The notes beneath the pieces are model-generated. The model worked only from the letters and a program-made list of their open reading frames with translations, was not told the DNA's origin and made no database searches. Position numbers and translations under genes: made by a program. From NCBI RefSeq assembly GCF_900120375.1, contig NZ_LT635480.1, positions 1 to 64,000 on the forward strand: a stretch of DNA of 64,000 bases. Reading direction: 5' to 3'. Positions 1-9,157 of the stretch are shown in pieces; position 1 is the stretch's first letter, and the number at the start of each line of letters is the position of its first letter. This stretch comes from Ndongobacter massiliensis. Its GTDB lineage: Bacteria; Bacillota; Clostridia; Tissierellales; Peptoniphilaceae.

Positions 1-18
1 TTGTACCTTGAAAACAGA

Positions 19-37
19 ATCATGAAAGATATTTCCG

Positions 38-44
<7 letters not shown>
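19..44 (+). other. 5' arm of 23S rRNA processing stem
   Basis: These 26 bases are exactly complementary to positions 3059-3084 just past the 23S 3' end. In the precursor RNA the two arms would pair into a perfect 26-bp helix enclosing the 23S rRNA, the usual substrate for RNase III or Mini-III. The pairing is seen directly; the processing role is family knowledge. Confidence 0.85.
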
Positions 45-3068
<3,024 letters not shown>

Positions 3069-3214
3069 AAATATCTTTCATGATGACGACCTAACCCGGT
3101 GAATGAGGTGCGAAGCACCGAATGAACCGCTGGTAGGTCGGGATGCAGTTTGCGAAGCAAACTGCGAACCTTGTGAAGAACCGCTGAGCCAGCGGCGCAG
3201 CCGCGCAGGCGGTC
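3069..3214 (+). other. 23S-5S spacer with stacked hairpins
   Basis: The first part holds the 3' arm of the 23S processing stem (3059-3084). After it come several palindromes: an outer GACCTA/TAGGTC pair enclosing GGTGCGAAGCACC, then GCAGTTTGCGAAGCAAACTGC, then CCGCTG-AGCC-AGCGG. Two of the hairpins share a GCGAAGC loop. No coding signal is seen. The hairpins probably shape precursor processing; this is inference. Confidence 0.6.
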
Positions 3215-3243
3215 TTGACAGGAAAGTTTTCAGAGCGTACAAT
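3215..3243 (+). promoter_or_regulatory. Promoter for 5S rRNA and tRNA-fMet
   Basis: TTGACA (3215-3220), a 17-base spacer and TACAAT (3238-3243) make a near-consensus sigma-A promoter between 23S and 5S. Transcription would start near 3250, about 20 bases before mature 5S. It would allow 5S and the initiator tRNA to be made apart from the upstream rRNA promoters. The match is seen; activity is inferred. Confidence 0.6.
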
Positions 3244-3270
3244 ACAACAACAGAATGCGTGGAAGCGCAT

Positions 3271-3388
3271 ATATGGTGACAATGGCAAAGAGGATCCACC
3301 TGTTCCCATCTCGAACACAGAAGTTAAGCTCTTTTACGCCGATGGTACTTGGTTGGAGACGACCTGGGAGAGTAGGAAGTTGCCAAAT
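3271..3388 (+). rRNA. 5S ribosomal RNA
   Basis: Typical 5S core is visible: GAGGATCCACCTGTTCCCATCTCGAACACAG, GAAGTTAAGCTC, GATGGTACTTGG and GGGAGAGTAGG. The 5' TATGGTGAC pairs with the 3' GTTGCCAAAT, which closes helix I and sets the approximate ends. A short GGTGCT-GAAA-AGCACC hairpin at about 3394-3411 separates it from the following tRNA. Confidence 0.95.
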
Positions 3389-3416
3389 AAAATAGGTGCT
3401 GAAAAGCACCTTCTAT

Positions 3417-3492
3417 CGCGGGGTGGAGCAGCTGGCAGCTCGTCGGGCTCATAACCCGGAGGTCGTAGGTTCGAATCCTGCCCCCGCAACCA
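3417..3492 (+). tRNA. Initiator tRNA-Met (CAT)
   Basis: The sequence folds as a complete cloverleaf with anticodon CAT in the loop CTCATAA. Two initiator hallmarks are present: a C1-A72 mismatch at the end of the acceptor stem, and three G-C pairs (GGG/CCC) in the anticodon stem. The CCA end is encoded (3490-3492). It is co-transcribed with 5S and followed at once by a terminator. The island starts downstream, but no second copy of the tRNA 3' end is seen at the island's far side. Confidence 0.96.
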
Positions 3493-3503
3493 TCTTAGAA
3501 CAT

Positions 3504-3546
3504 AGCCGTTGATACAATTTTCGTATCAGCGGCTGTTTTCTTTTTG
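3504..3546 (+). terminator. rRNA/tRNA operon terminator
   Basis: AGCCGTTGATAC (3504-3515) pairs with GTATCAGCGGCT (3523-3534) around a 7-base loop, with one G-U pair, and is followed by GTTTTCTTTTT. A clear rho-independent terminator ending the rRNA operon. Confidence 0.9.
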
Positions 3547-3634
3547 GAATGCATTCAAAATCACCTTGTAATGCACATTGTTGATGTGTTAATAGAATTG
3601 TATCATTTCAGAAAAAAGAAAGGACAGGGAGCTA

Positions 3635-4117
3635 ATGTTCTATACAAATTCAAAACGAGAGATAAGTTATTTCGGGTTTGAGGATGGCGAGGAAATTAAA
3701 AGGAAGCATCCTGACCCGAGCAAAGCGATTCAAAGCTTGAACGATTTGTTCGGACTACTGCTTAAAGCGTGGTCAAAGGAAACGGCATATCCCTCAAGTC
3801 AAAAGGATCCTAACTTCAATATCGATAACGATCCCACCTTTGGCCAATGTGCAATCACAGCGACACTTGTCTACGATTTGTTTGGTGGGAGCATTCATAA
3901 GGTTAACGTTTCCGGAGGTGGGACCCATTATTTCAATAGAATCAATGGTGGATACATTGATTTAACGAGTGATCAGTTTTCACTTTATGGAATTCCGTTG
4001 TCGTATGAACCTAATCAGGAAATTAGTCGTGAATATTGCGGAAAAAACCCCAATACCCTTAAACGATATAAACTATTGATAAAAAGCGTAGCAGATGAAA
4101 TTGCGAGAATGGAATAG
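3635..4117 (+). CDS. YunG-like hypothetical protein
   Basis: A 160-residue soluble protein with no signal peptide or membrane segment. The central stretch DPTFGQCAITATLVYDLFGG, then GGGTHYFNRINGGYIDLTSDQF, is the recognisable core of the small YunG family of Firmicutes. It has Cys, His and Asp/Ser residues spaced as in papain-like folds, but its function is unknown. AGGGAG lies 4 bases before the ATG. It stands alone at the left edge of the island and points rightward, unlike the phage-like genes beside it. Its codon use is more AT-rich than the chromosomal core. Family assignment is from recall. Confidence 0.7.
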   Translation: MFYTNSKREISYFGFEDGEEIKRKHPDPSKAIQSLNDLFGLLLKAWSKETAYPSSQKDPNFNIDNDPTFGQCAITATLVYDLFGGSIHKVNVSGGGTHYFNRINGGYIDLTSDQFSLYGIPLSYEPNQEISREYCGKNPNTLKRYKLLIKSVADEIARME

Positions 4118-4141
4118 CGGAAGAAATGAGCGGAGCAGAAT

Positions 4142-4702
4142 TCAGATTCTGCCCGGGATAGCAAGTAAAATCTCGCTGCCGTCTTTGAAGTGATAAAGTA
4201 AAGTGCTATCGCTGTTTACGGTCACCGTGTCCACAGTGCTCATCCAAAGTGTATTGCTGAACTTTATGGGCAGGATATCCGAGTCGAAGATGGAAAACAT
4301 ATAGCCGCTCAGAATCGAGCTTCGATGATTTTTATCCTCGATGGCGGACTGTGTTTCCTCAAACTCTGCCTGCAGGGATTCATAGCGGGAGACCTGCATG
4401 TCGTAGCGCTTTTGGTAGTCTTCCTGATCAAGTGCCCGAGTGGCATTTTCATTTACAATCCGCGAGATCATCTCCGCAACCACTTCCATCTCCTGTGAAA
4501 GGTCCTGAAGCCTTGCTTCTTCCTTAGAGCAATCCGTCAGTTCATCCTTTAGTTCACGGCAGTGAACCAGCAGCTTTTCTTTGTCGGCTAAAAGCAGGCT
4601 TAGTGCCTTTACAAAAGATTCCTGAATCTCCGCTCTCGGCCAGGCCGCTTTTCCGAGCGATGATTTCTTCTGATTTACGAAGGAAATCAGCGTCCAGCTC
4701 AT
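4142..4702 (-). pseudogene. Large serine recombinase, C-terminal remnant
   Basis: Only the coiled-coil and C-terminal end of a large serine recombinase remains. AEIQESFVKALSLLLADKEK, then a long charged helical run (coiled coil), then the end motif SNTLWMSTVDTVTVNSDSTLLYHFKDGSEI are typical of these enzymes. The catalytic serine domain, recombinase domain and zinc ribbon are missing. The first 20 or so residues of the open frame belong to a different upstream gene in another frame, so a deletion appears to have joined the two. It cannot catalyse integration. The full-length family member would be about 500 residues. Confidence 0.7.
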
Positions 4703-4781
4703 GGTCCTCTATGAGAGAAAAGAGCAGCGCCATGAGCGATTGATCGCAAAGCACATTCTTTTTTACGTTGTCTTTTTCCAT
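4554..4781 (-). CDS. Small helical protein fused by deletion
   Basis: Starts at MEKDNVKKNVLCDQ and continues as a short helical protein (LMALLFSLIEDHELDADFLRKSEEIIARK). Clostridial mobile elements often carry small SHOCT-like proteins of this layout just before recombinase genes, but I do not recognise the family with certainty. After IIARKSGL the frame runs into sequence that, one frame over, encodes the recombinase remnant; the last 20 or so residues are therefore probably not original. An in-frame start exists 18 codons earlier but has no better ribosome binding site. Function unknown. Confidence 0.45.
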   Translation of the reverse strand: MEKDNVKKNVLCDQSLMALLFSLIEDHELDADFLRKSEEIIARKSGLAESGDSGIFCKGTKPAFSRQRKAAGSLP

Positions 4782-4880
4782 AGTGTTCACCCGGTAATAA
4801 TCATCAGGCAGGGGAGCCGAGATGTATATACACAAGGCTCCCGAGCCTTAACCCTAGCTTGAAGCTATATTTATTTTCTT

Positions 4881-4903
4881 AACCCTATATTGAACATAGG
4901 GTT
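4881..4903 (-). terminator. Hairpin after the capsid gene
   Basis: AACCCTAT (4881-4888) and ATAGGGTT (4896-4903) form an 8-bp hairpin with a 7-base loop just past the capsid stop codon. There is no clean U-tract, so termination is uncertain. The inner 18 bases recur inverted, 16 of 18 matching, at 8584-8601 at the start of the leftward module. Confidence 0.45.
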
Positions 4904-5801
4904 ATTTGACCGTGAGCGTGCGGACGGCTTCCTGTCTTACCAGTTTTCCGTCCAGACGTTCATAGGCCGCATAGGCGACCTGTCCCTTATTTGAGAAAAG
5001 CTCAAATAAGGGCTTTATGGTCAGTTCCTGCCTTTGTAAGAGCCAGAAGTAGGAAAGGTCACCGAAGAGAAGTGGCTTTGTTCCGCTTGATGTGGCAGGT
5101 ATGTAGGGGCTGGTGACTACAGGTTTTCCCAAGAGGGTATCGTGATCCTCCTGCCAGAGGGGATAGCCGCTTTGGTCTTTCTCCATACGAAGAGAAAAAG
5201 CGGTCTCGTCGCTCATAACCCAGATGGCATGTTTCCTATATTCCGGCTCAAGCGAGAAGTAGAGTGTAACTACATCATCAAAGCTGATTTTTCCTGTCTC
5301 AGCTGATGGGGTGGAATCGGCACTGTTTAGAAGTCCTAATGGTTCCTCAATTCCCGTTCCCGTGAGCAGGACTTTTTCTTCCGCTCTGGCAAAGCGTCTT
5401 GCAAAATCCCGCATCAGATAGGTGTCAAGGTCAAATTTTGTGTCTTTGACAAAGCGTAAAAGAAGTTTGGTTAGAGATGCGATTTTATAAAAATCATAAG
5501 CGATTTTCTTAAAATCATCGCTATCTGTAGGATAAAGCATTCCTTCACCGGTTACTTTGGCTTCTCCTGTTGAACAAACTGCAACGATGGTGCCCTCTGC
5601 CCAGTTAACAGCAGTTTTTGTTGCATACTTTCTAAAGAGGCAGTCTTCTTCCATCGCCTTATTAAAAATCTTTACATCAGATTCCGGAATAAGGTATCCG
5701 TTAGATATTTTGCTGTTCGCTTCTTTTAACATATAATTACTTGTGCTTTGGTTGCGAAGCATGTCCTGAAATTCCAATTTATAAGTGTTGGTGTTTAACA
5801 T
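4902..5801 (-). CDS. HK97-fold phage major capsid protein
   Basis: A 299-residue protein with the look of HK97-family major capsid proteins: an N-terminal helical segment, a middle with RDFARRFARAEEKVLLTGTG and EPLGLL, and a C-terminal part with KPVVTSPYIP, LLFGDLSYFWLLQRQEL and a terminal VRQEAVRTLTV. The start was placed at the ATG preceded by AGGAGGAATTTTACCT; the 53 extra upstream codons in frame look non-coding. No terminase, portal, protease or tail gene lies nearby, so it cannot build a particle alone. It would have to assemble on a helper's machinery or be a relic. Confidence 0.8.
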   Translation of the reverse strand: MLNTNTYKLEFQDMLRNQSTSNYMLKEANSKISNGYLIPESDVKIFNKAMEEDCLFRKYATKTAVNWAEGTIVAVCSTGEAKVTGEGMLYPTDSDDFKKIAYDFYKIASLTKLLLRFVKDTKFDLDTYLMRDFARRFARAEEKVLLTGTGIEEPLGLLNSADSTPSAETGKISFDDVVTLYFSLEPEYRKHAIWVMSDETAFSLRMEKDQSGYPLWQEDHDTLLGKPVVTSPYIPATSSGTKPLLFGDLSYFWLLQRQELTIKPLFELFSNKGQVAYAAYERLDGKLVRQEAVRTLTVK

Positions 5802-5999
5802 AGGTAAAATTCCTCCTGAAATTTGATTTTGGGGGTTAGTCCCCCGTTTGAATTGAACTTTTTTTGTACGGCGCCCATCGCCCGTTGCCGGAGAAACCCT
5901 CCCCCCGAGATTAGATGCCCCCTCCAGGTGCGAATCAGGGTGATCTACAGGTTTGACCACAGCGTTTTAGAGTTAGTCGATTTTTAGAATTTCCTTTTT
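5802..5999. other. Gap between capsid and left palindrome
   Basis: No supported gene. The leftward frame of the capsid gene stays open through it, but the translation is low-complexity and lacks a start signal. It contains the capsid ribosome binding site at its left end. A deleted gene may have lain here; this is inference from the open but featureless frame. Confidence 0.4.
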
Positions 6000-6084
6000 G
6001 TAGCTGTATGTAGCAGGATTTTCTATAGAGTCCTATATTTCGCTTAAATAGAGGTAACTGAAAAAACCTGCTACATCTTGCAAC
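6000..6084. repeat. Iteron-bearing palindrome, left copy
   Basis: GTAGCAGG-ATTTT (from 6010) and AAAAAA-CCTGCTAC (to 6074) are inverted arms around an AT-rich core of about 40 bases. Each arm carries a second, degenerate 8-mer exactly 10 bases further out (GTAGCTGT at 6000; CTTGCAAC at 6077-6084). The core 65 bases match the reverse complement of 8739-8802 at about 60 positions. Paired short iterons around an AT-rich core next to a primase-helicase gene resemble satellite replication origins. The structure is seen; the origin role is inferred. Confidence 0.6.
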
Positions 6085-6095
6085 ACGACCTGTGT

Positions 6096-7346
6096 TCATG
6101 AGAGAAAGTCCTCCTCTGCATTTAGTCTGTACGCTAAAAGCATGGTGGTAGGATTGCCTCCGACATTAGGGCGCTTCCTTGCAATCTCCGCAACTTTACG
6201 AAGTTCGTGATTGAAGTTGCGATTGTTCTCAGGAAACAGTGCGTTTCTTACACACCAGACTCGATAAGCGTCATAGACTTGAGAAGTTCTCACTTCGGCA
6301 CTTGAATCTTCAATTAGGGTTTCATCAATGAACTGTATGACCTTGTTGCTGTCACGGGCATAACTTGCTGTGGATTCAAGCACTGCTTTCGGCGGTTCTA
6401 AACCATCCTCAAGCAGCATTTGGTAACCTTCGAGCAACCAGTTTAAAATCGCACTCTGTACATCGGATTTGGCGAAGCGGTCCTTTAAGCTCTTATCCTG
6501 TTCGGACTCGTCAAAGTGCCGTTCAAAAGGAATAATGAGCACCCGACCGCTGGTAAATAGCGTCATATCGTTGACTGTGGGCAAGTAGTTGGTATTGATG
6601 TAAATCTTGAACTGCGGCTGAAAGTCAAAGCTGTTCTCATGCAGAAAGCGGGCGTTTAAGGTGTCGTTTCCCGTCATGGTTTTAACCTGTGCGGCATTTA
6701 AGAGAAGTCCTCGTCCGGGTTCTGAAATATTGGCTAATCGGATACCGACCAGTCTTGCGATATCCTCGCTGGGTGCCTGACTATTTGTGAAGCGCTTCTG
6801 TGCTATGGTTTCAGGTCTTACAGCTCTTCCGTAATCGCCTAAGACTTTGAGCACGCTTTCCATGAGCGTTCCCTTGCCGTTGCGACTGGTTTCGCCATAG
6901 AGGAAGAACAGGCACTCGTGCCGAGTATCGCCCGTAACGGCATAACCGAGAGATTTTTGAAGAAACTTTGCCTTATCAAGGTCACCGCTCATAATCTCAT
7001 CGATATATTGTTCAAAGCGCTCTGAGCGCACTTCCGGCAGGTAGGATGCTCCAGCGATTTTACTGAGGTAGTCTGAATCACTGTGCTCTTTAAAATCCAT
7101 TGTCCGCACATCGAGTGTGCCGTTTTGACAGTTCAGGAGATAACGATCCTGATCAAAGGTATTGAACGGCAAAGGATAAACGCTCTGGGCTTCTTTGAGA
7201 TAGGTTTCCCGGAATCGGCGCTGTTGCCATTTGCCGCATTCTTTGAGGAAGCTTGTCCTGAGATGCTCTTCATTGATGGTGAGGGTGTATTGCAGAAGGC
7301 CGTCCGCTAAACTCTTGCACAGCTCCATGGCCTTTAGGGTTCCCAC
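6096..7346 (-). pseudogene. Primase-helicase, C-terminal (D5/P4 helicase) part
   Basis: The helicase half of a phage/satellite primase: D5-type N-terminal region, then FLYGETSRNGKGTLMESVLKVLG (Walker A GETSRNGKGT), FTNSQAPSEDIARLVGIRLA (Walker B region), IYINTNYLPTVND (sensor) and GRVLIIPFERHF. It opens at a GTG, in the same frame as the upstream ORF, and the reading frame continues unbroken to a single TAA at 7362-7364. The two pieces therefore look like one gene cut by a nonsense mutation. Restart from the GTG has no convincing ribosome binding site. It ends with TGA next to the left palindrome. Confidence 0.8.
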
Positions 7347-7361
7347 ATCCGCCTGCCAGCA

Positions 7362-8390
7362 TTAGCCGCTAAAGACATACCATTTCTTTCGCTCCGGGAC
7401 GAAGCGGCAGATGTCCTTATACACATCGGCAAAAAGTCTACCGAAGCCGATATCGCCGAAGCGGTAGCGAGGATTGTTAAAAAGGTCAAAACTTTGCAGC
7501 TGTCCGGAAATGTTGTTGAAGTCCTCCACTGCAGATGTGACTCGCACAGGCTTATAAAAGGAAGTGCAGGACTTTACGGCTCGTTCGAGCGTAGACTTGC
7601 GGTAATCATCACGCTCCCACTTATCCCGCATAAGTTCGGACTGCCTGAAGATGCGATCCATCTGCTCCATATCTCCACCGCACCAGAATGCGAGCATGGA
7701 GCACAGGGCGAGATCAGCTTCACTCGGACTGGCATAGCCGCTTCTATATCCCTCCCAGAGTTGTAGAAACTTGTCCTTTTGCCTGCTCTTTTGTGCCTTC
7801 CGGATGACGGATTCATCCTCAAGGTAGCTGCCGGGAGCTATGAGCCGAGGAGAAGAATTCATGTCACGCTTCATATAGCGGTCTAGGATCAGTTGCAGTT
7901 CCTCATCTCGGTATGCCGGCTCTGTTTGATGGATGGTATTTCCGGTCAAGGTAACGAAACGGTTAGTTGCTCCCGGAACATAGACCTCCAGACCGATTTT
8001 TCTGTTATTGATGTAATAGTGGGATTTATCGAAAGTGAAATCTTTAACCTTCACAATGATGTGGACGCCCTTTCCGGACGGGCTGTATTCTGTGTAGGAA
8101 TCAAGTGTGTGGATGACATCCTCCGCCAGCCCCGAGAGTTCTCCGTCTTTGACACAGTCGTCGATATCCACAGTGGCAAAGGGAGAAAAAACACCCATGC
8201 CGATGCCGTCATACCGGGGTACGGCTTTTATAACTTCTTCAAAACTTGTGAAATGCTGAATGTTCCTGCTGCTTGCCCGCTGGCCGCTTATTTGATAGGG
8301 CACTTTTGTTTGTCTGCCTTGCTGCTTCTCATAACGCCAGAGACAGAACCTGCCATTTTCTTTTATATCTATTGCTATTTGCTCGTGCAT
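7362..8390 (-). pseudogene. Primase-helicase, N-terminal (primase-polymerase) part
   Basis: A 342-residue product with the prim-pol fold of phage/plasmid primases: RFCLWRYEKQQGRQTKVPY at the N-terminus, then GMGVFSPFATVDIDDCVKDG carrying the DxD metal motif, YSPSGKGVHIIVKV, and NNRKIGLEVYVPGATNRFVTLTG. The expected continuation into the helicase domain is blocked by TAA in place of a codon in KKWYVFSG-stop-CWQADVGTLKAM. A separate active prim-pol is conceivable, but the intact frame on both sides of the stop points to recent inactivation. The ATG overlaps the end of a small upstream ORF. Confidence 0.8.
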
Positions 8391-8494
8391 GCTTCAACCT
8401 GCTCTCTCTTGTATTGAGGGAAATTTCCCTTCACTTTCCCCTTGGACAAGGAGAGCGATTTTGGGCAACTTCTTTGATAATTTGTTTTGTTCAT
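8375..8494 (-). CDS. Small protein B, 39 residues, duplicated pair
   Basis: Begins MNKTNYQRSCPKSLS and contains LSKGKVKGNFPQYKREQVEA. Its ATG overlaps the stop of small protein A (ATGA), and its own end overlaps the primase start by 16 bases in another frame. It is a diverged duplicate of protein A: both share LSKGKVKG, a Q-F/Y-KRE block and a V-x-A ending, and the DNA repeats with a period near 104 bases. It is basic and without a membrane segment. No family is recognised. The ordered overlaps suggest translational coupling into the primase gene. Confidence 0.55.
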   Translation of the reverse strand: MNKTNYQRSCPKSLSLSKGKVKGNFPQYKREQVEACTSK

Positions 8495-8604
8495 GCTTTA
8501 ACCCACTCTCTTTTGAATTGAAGAAGAACCCCCTTCACCTTCCCCTTGGACAGAAGGGATGGTTTTGAGTAATTTTTTGACGACCTATGTTGGATATAGG
8601 GCAT
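8491..8604 (-). CDS. Small protein A, 37 residues, duplicated pair
   Basis: Begins MPYIQHRSSKNYSKPS and continues LLSKGKVKGVLLQFKREWVKA. The ribosome binding site AGAGGAG sits 9 bases before the ATG, the best in this arm of the island, which supports real translation. It ends in ATGA with protein B, its tandem duplicate. Very basic and soluble. The start codon region includes the near-palindrome shared with 4883-4900. No known family; a leader peptide or small DNA/RNA-binding protein controlling the primase is possible, but this is inference. Confidence 0.6.
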   Translation of the reverse strand: MPYIQHRSSKNYSKPSLLSKGKVKGVLLQFKREWVKA

Positions 8605-8659
8605 CAATTATTTCTCCTCTCACTCTGTAGGCAGGAGAAAGGGCTGTTTTGAACGGGGC

Positions 8660-8690
8660 AAAAAAAACGGCCTAAGTTCGGCTTAGGTCG
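8660..8690 (-). terminator. Terminator in the primase leader
   Basis: Read leftward, CGACCTAAG-CCGAA-CTTAGGCCG (8690-8668, one A-C mismatch) is followed by eight T residues (8667-8660). It is a textbook rho-independent terminator, yet no gene lies upstream of it on this strand; the next gene to the right is transcribed away. It therefore either ends a small RNA made from about 8700-8900 or acts as an attenuator before small protein A and the primase. Confidence 0.75.
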
Positions 8691-8728
8691 CGGGTTTAAA
8701 CACAGTTGGTGGAAGAGATTTTCAGCTT

Positions 8729-8812
8729 GTAGCAGGTTGTAGCAGGTTTTTCAGTTACCCCCATTTAAGCGAAATATAGGGCTCTATATAAAATCCTGCT
8801 ACAAGCTGCTAC
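8729..8812. repeat. Iteron-bearing palindrome, right copy
   Basis: Outer and inner 8-mers GTAGCAGG at 8729 and 8739 (10-base period) face CCTGCTAC at 8795 and GCTGCTAC at 8805 (10-base period). They enclose an AT-rich core that is the inverted version of the core at 6023-6061. The outer flanks (for example ACACCTGTGTTTATGA here and ACGACCTGTGTTCATGA at the left copy) lie in the same orientation in both, so the core alone appears flipped. Likely origin or binding site for the primase-helicase; inference. Confidence 0.6.
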
Positions 8813-8932
8813 ACACCTGTGTTTATGATGGGAGCGGAGATTATAATTTGTCAGCGAGGTCATTTTTTGTAGAATTATTCACGTAAAAATGATAGACTAG
8901 GTCTAGTTTCTCAAGGATGAAAGGAAAAAAGT
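8813..8932. promoter_or_regulatory. Divergent control region with operator
   Basis: This stretch separates the leftward primase module from the rightward XRE/defence operon. TAGAC-TAG-GTCTA (8893-8905) is a clear inverted repeat 28 bases before the XRE start and is the best candidate operator for that regulator. AT-rich promoter-like segments are present on both strands, but none matches consensus well enough to fix a start. AAAGGA before the ATG at 8933 is the XRE ribosome binding site. Confidence 0.5.
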
Positions 8933-9157
8933 ATGGCTGTATCCTATGACAAACTCTTACATCTCCTGATTGACAGGCAGATGAGCAATTCACAGCTCAT
9001 CAAAAGAGCCGGCTTCTCCGGCAATGTGATGACGCAGATTAAGCGCAGGAAATACATTTCCCTCGACAGTATAGAACGCATCTGCCGAGTGCTTGACTGT
9101 GGTGTGGACGATATTTTGGAATTTATAGATAGGGAAGACACAAATGGCAATTATTGA
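8933..9157 (+). CDS. XRE-family transcriptional regulator
   Basis: A 74-residue single helix-turn-helix protein: YDKLLHLLIDRQMSNSQLIKRAGFSGNVMTQIKRRKYISLDSIERICRVLDCGVDDILEF has the Cro/C1 five-helix layout with recognition helix around GFSGNVMTQIKRR. It overlaps mod by 14 bases, so it heads the operon. Small Cro-like proteins of this kind often control restriction-modification timing (C proteins) or the lysogeny switch of phage-like elements; its position opposite the primase module fits both. It probably binds the palindrome at 8893-8905 and may repress both directions. Binding is inferred. Confidence 0.85.
   Translation: MAVSYDKLLHLLIDRQMSNSQLIKRAGFSGNVMTQIKRRKYISLDSIERICRVLDCGVDDILEFIDREDTNGNY

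Noticed and set aside
3417-3492. tRNA-fMet as an attachment site of the island
   Set aside because: No repeat of the tRNA 3' end is found near 15400-15620, and the recombinase remnant is a serine type, which does not usually use tRNA genes.
6010-6074. Insertion-sequence ends or a MITE
   Set aside because: The palindromes have no target-site duplication and sit on both sides of the primase with iteron spacing, which fits an origin better. MITE status is not fully excluded.
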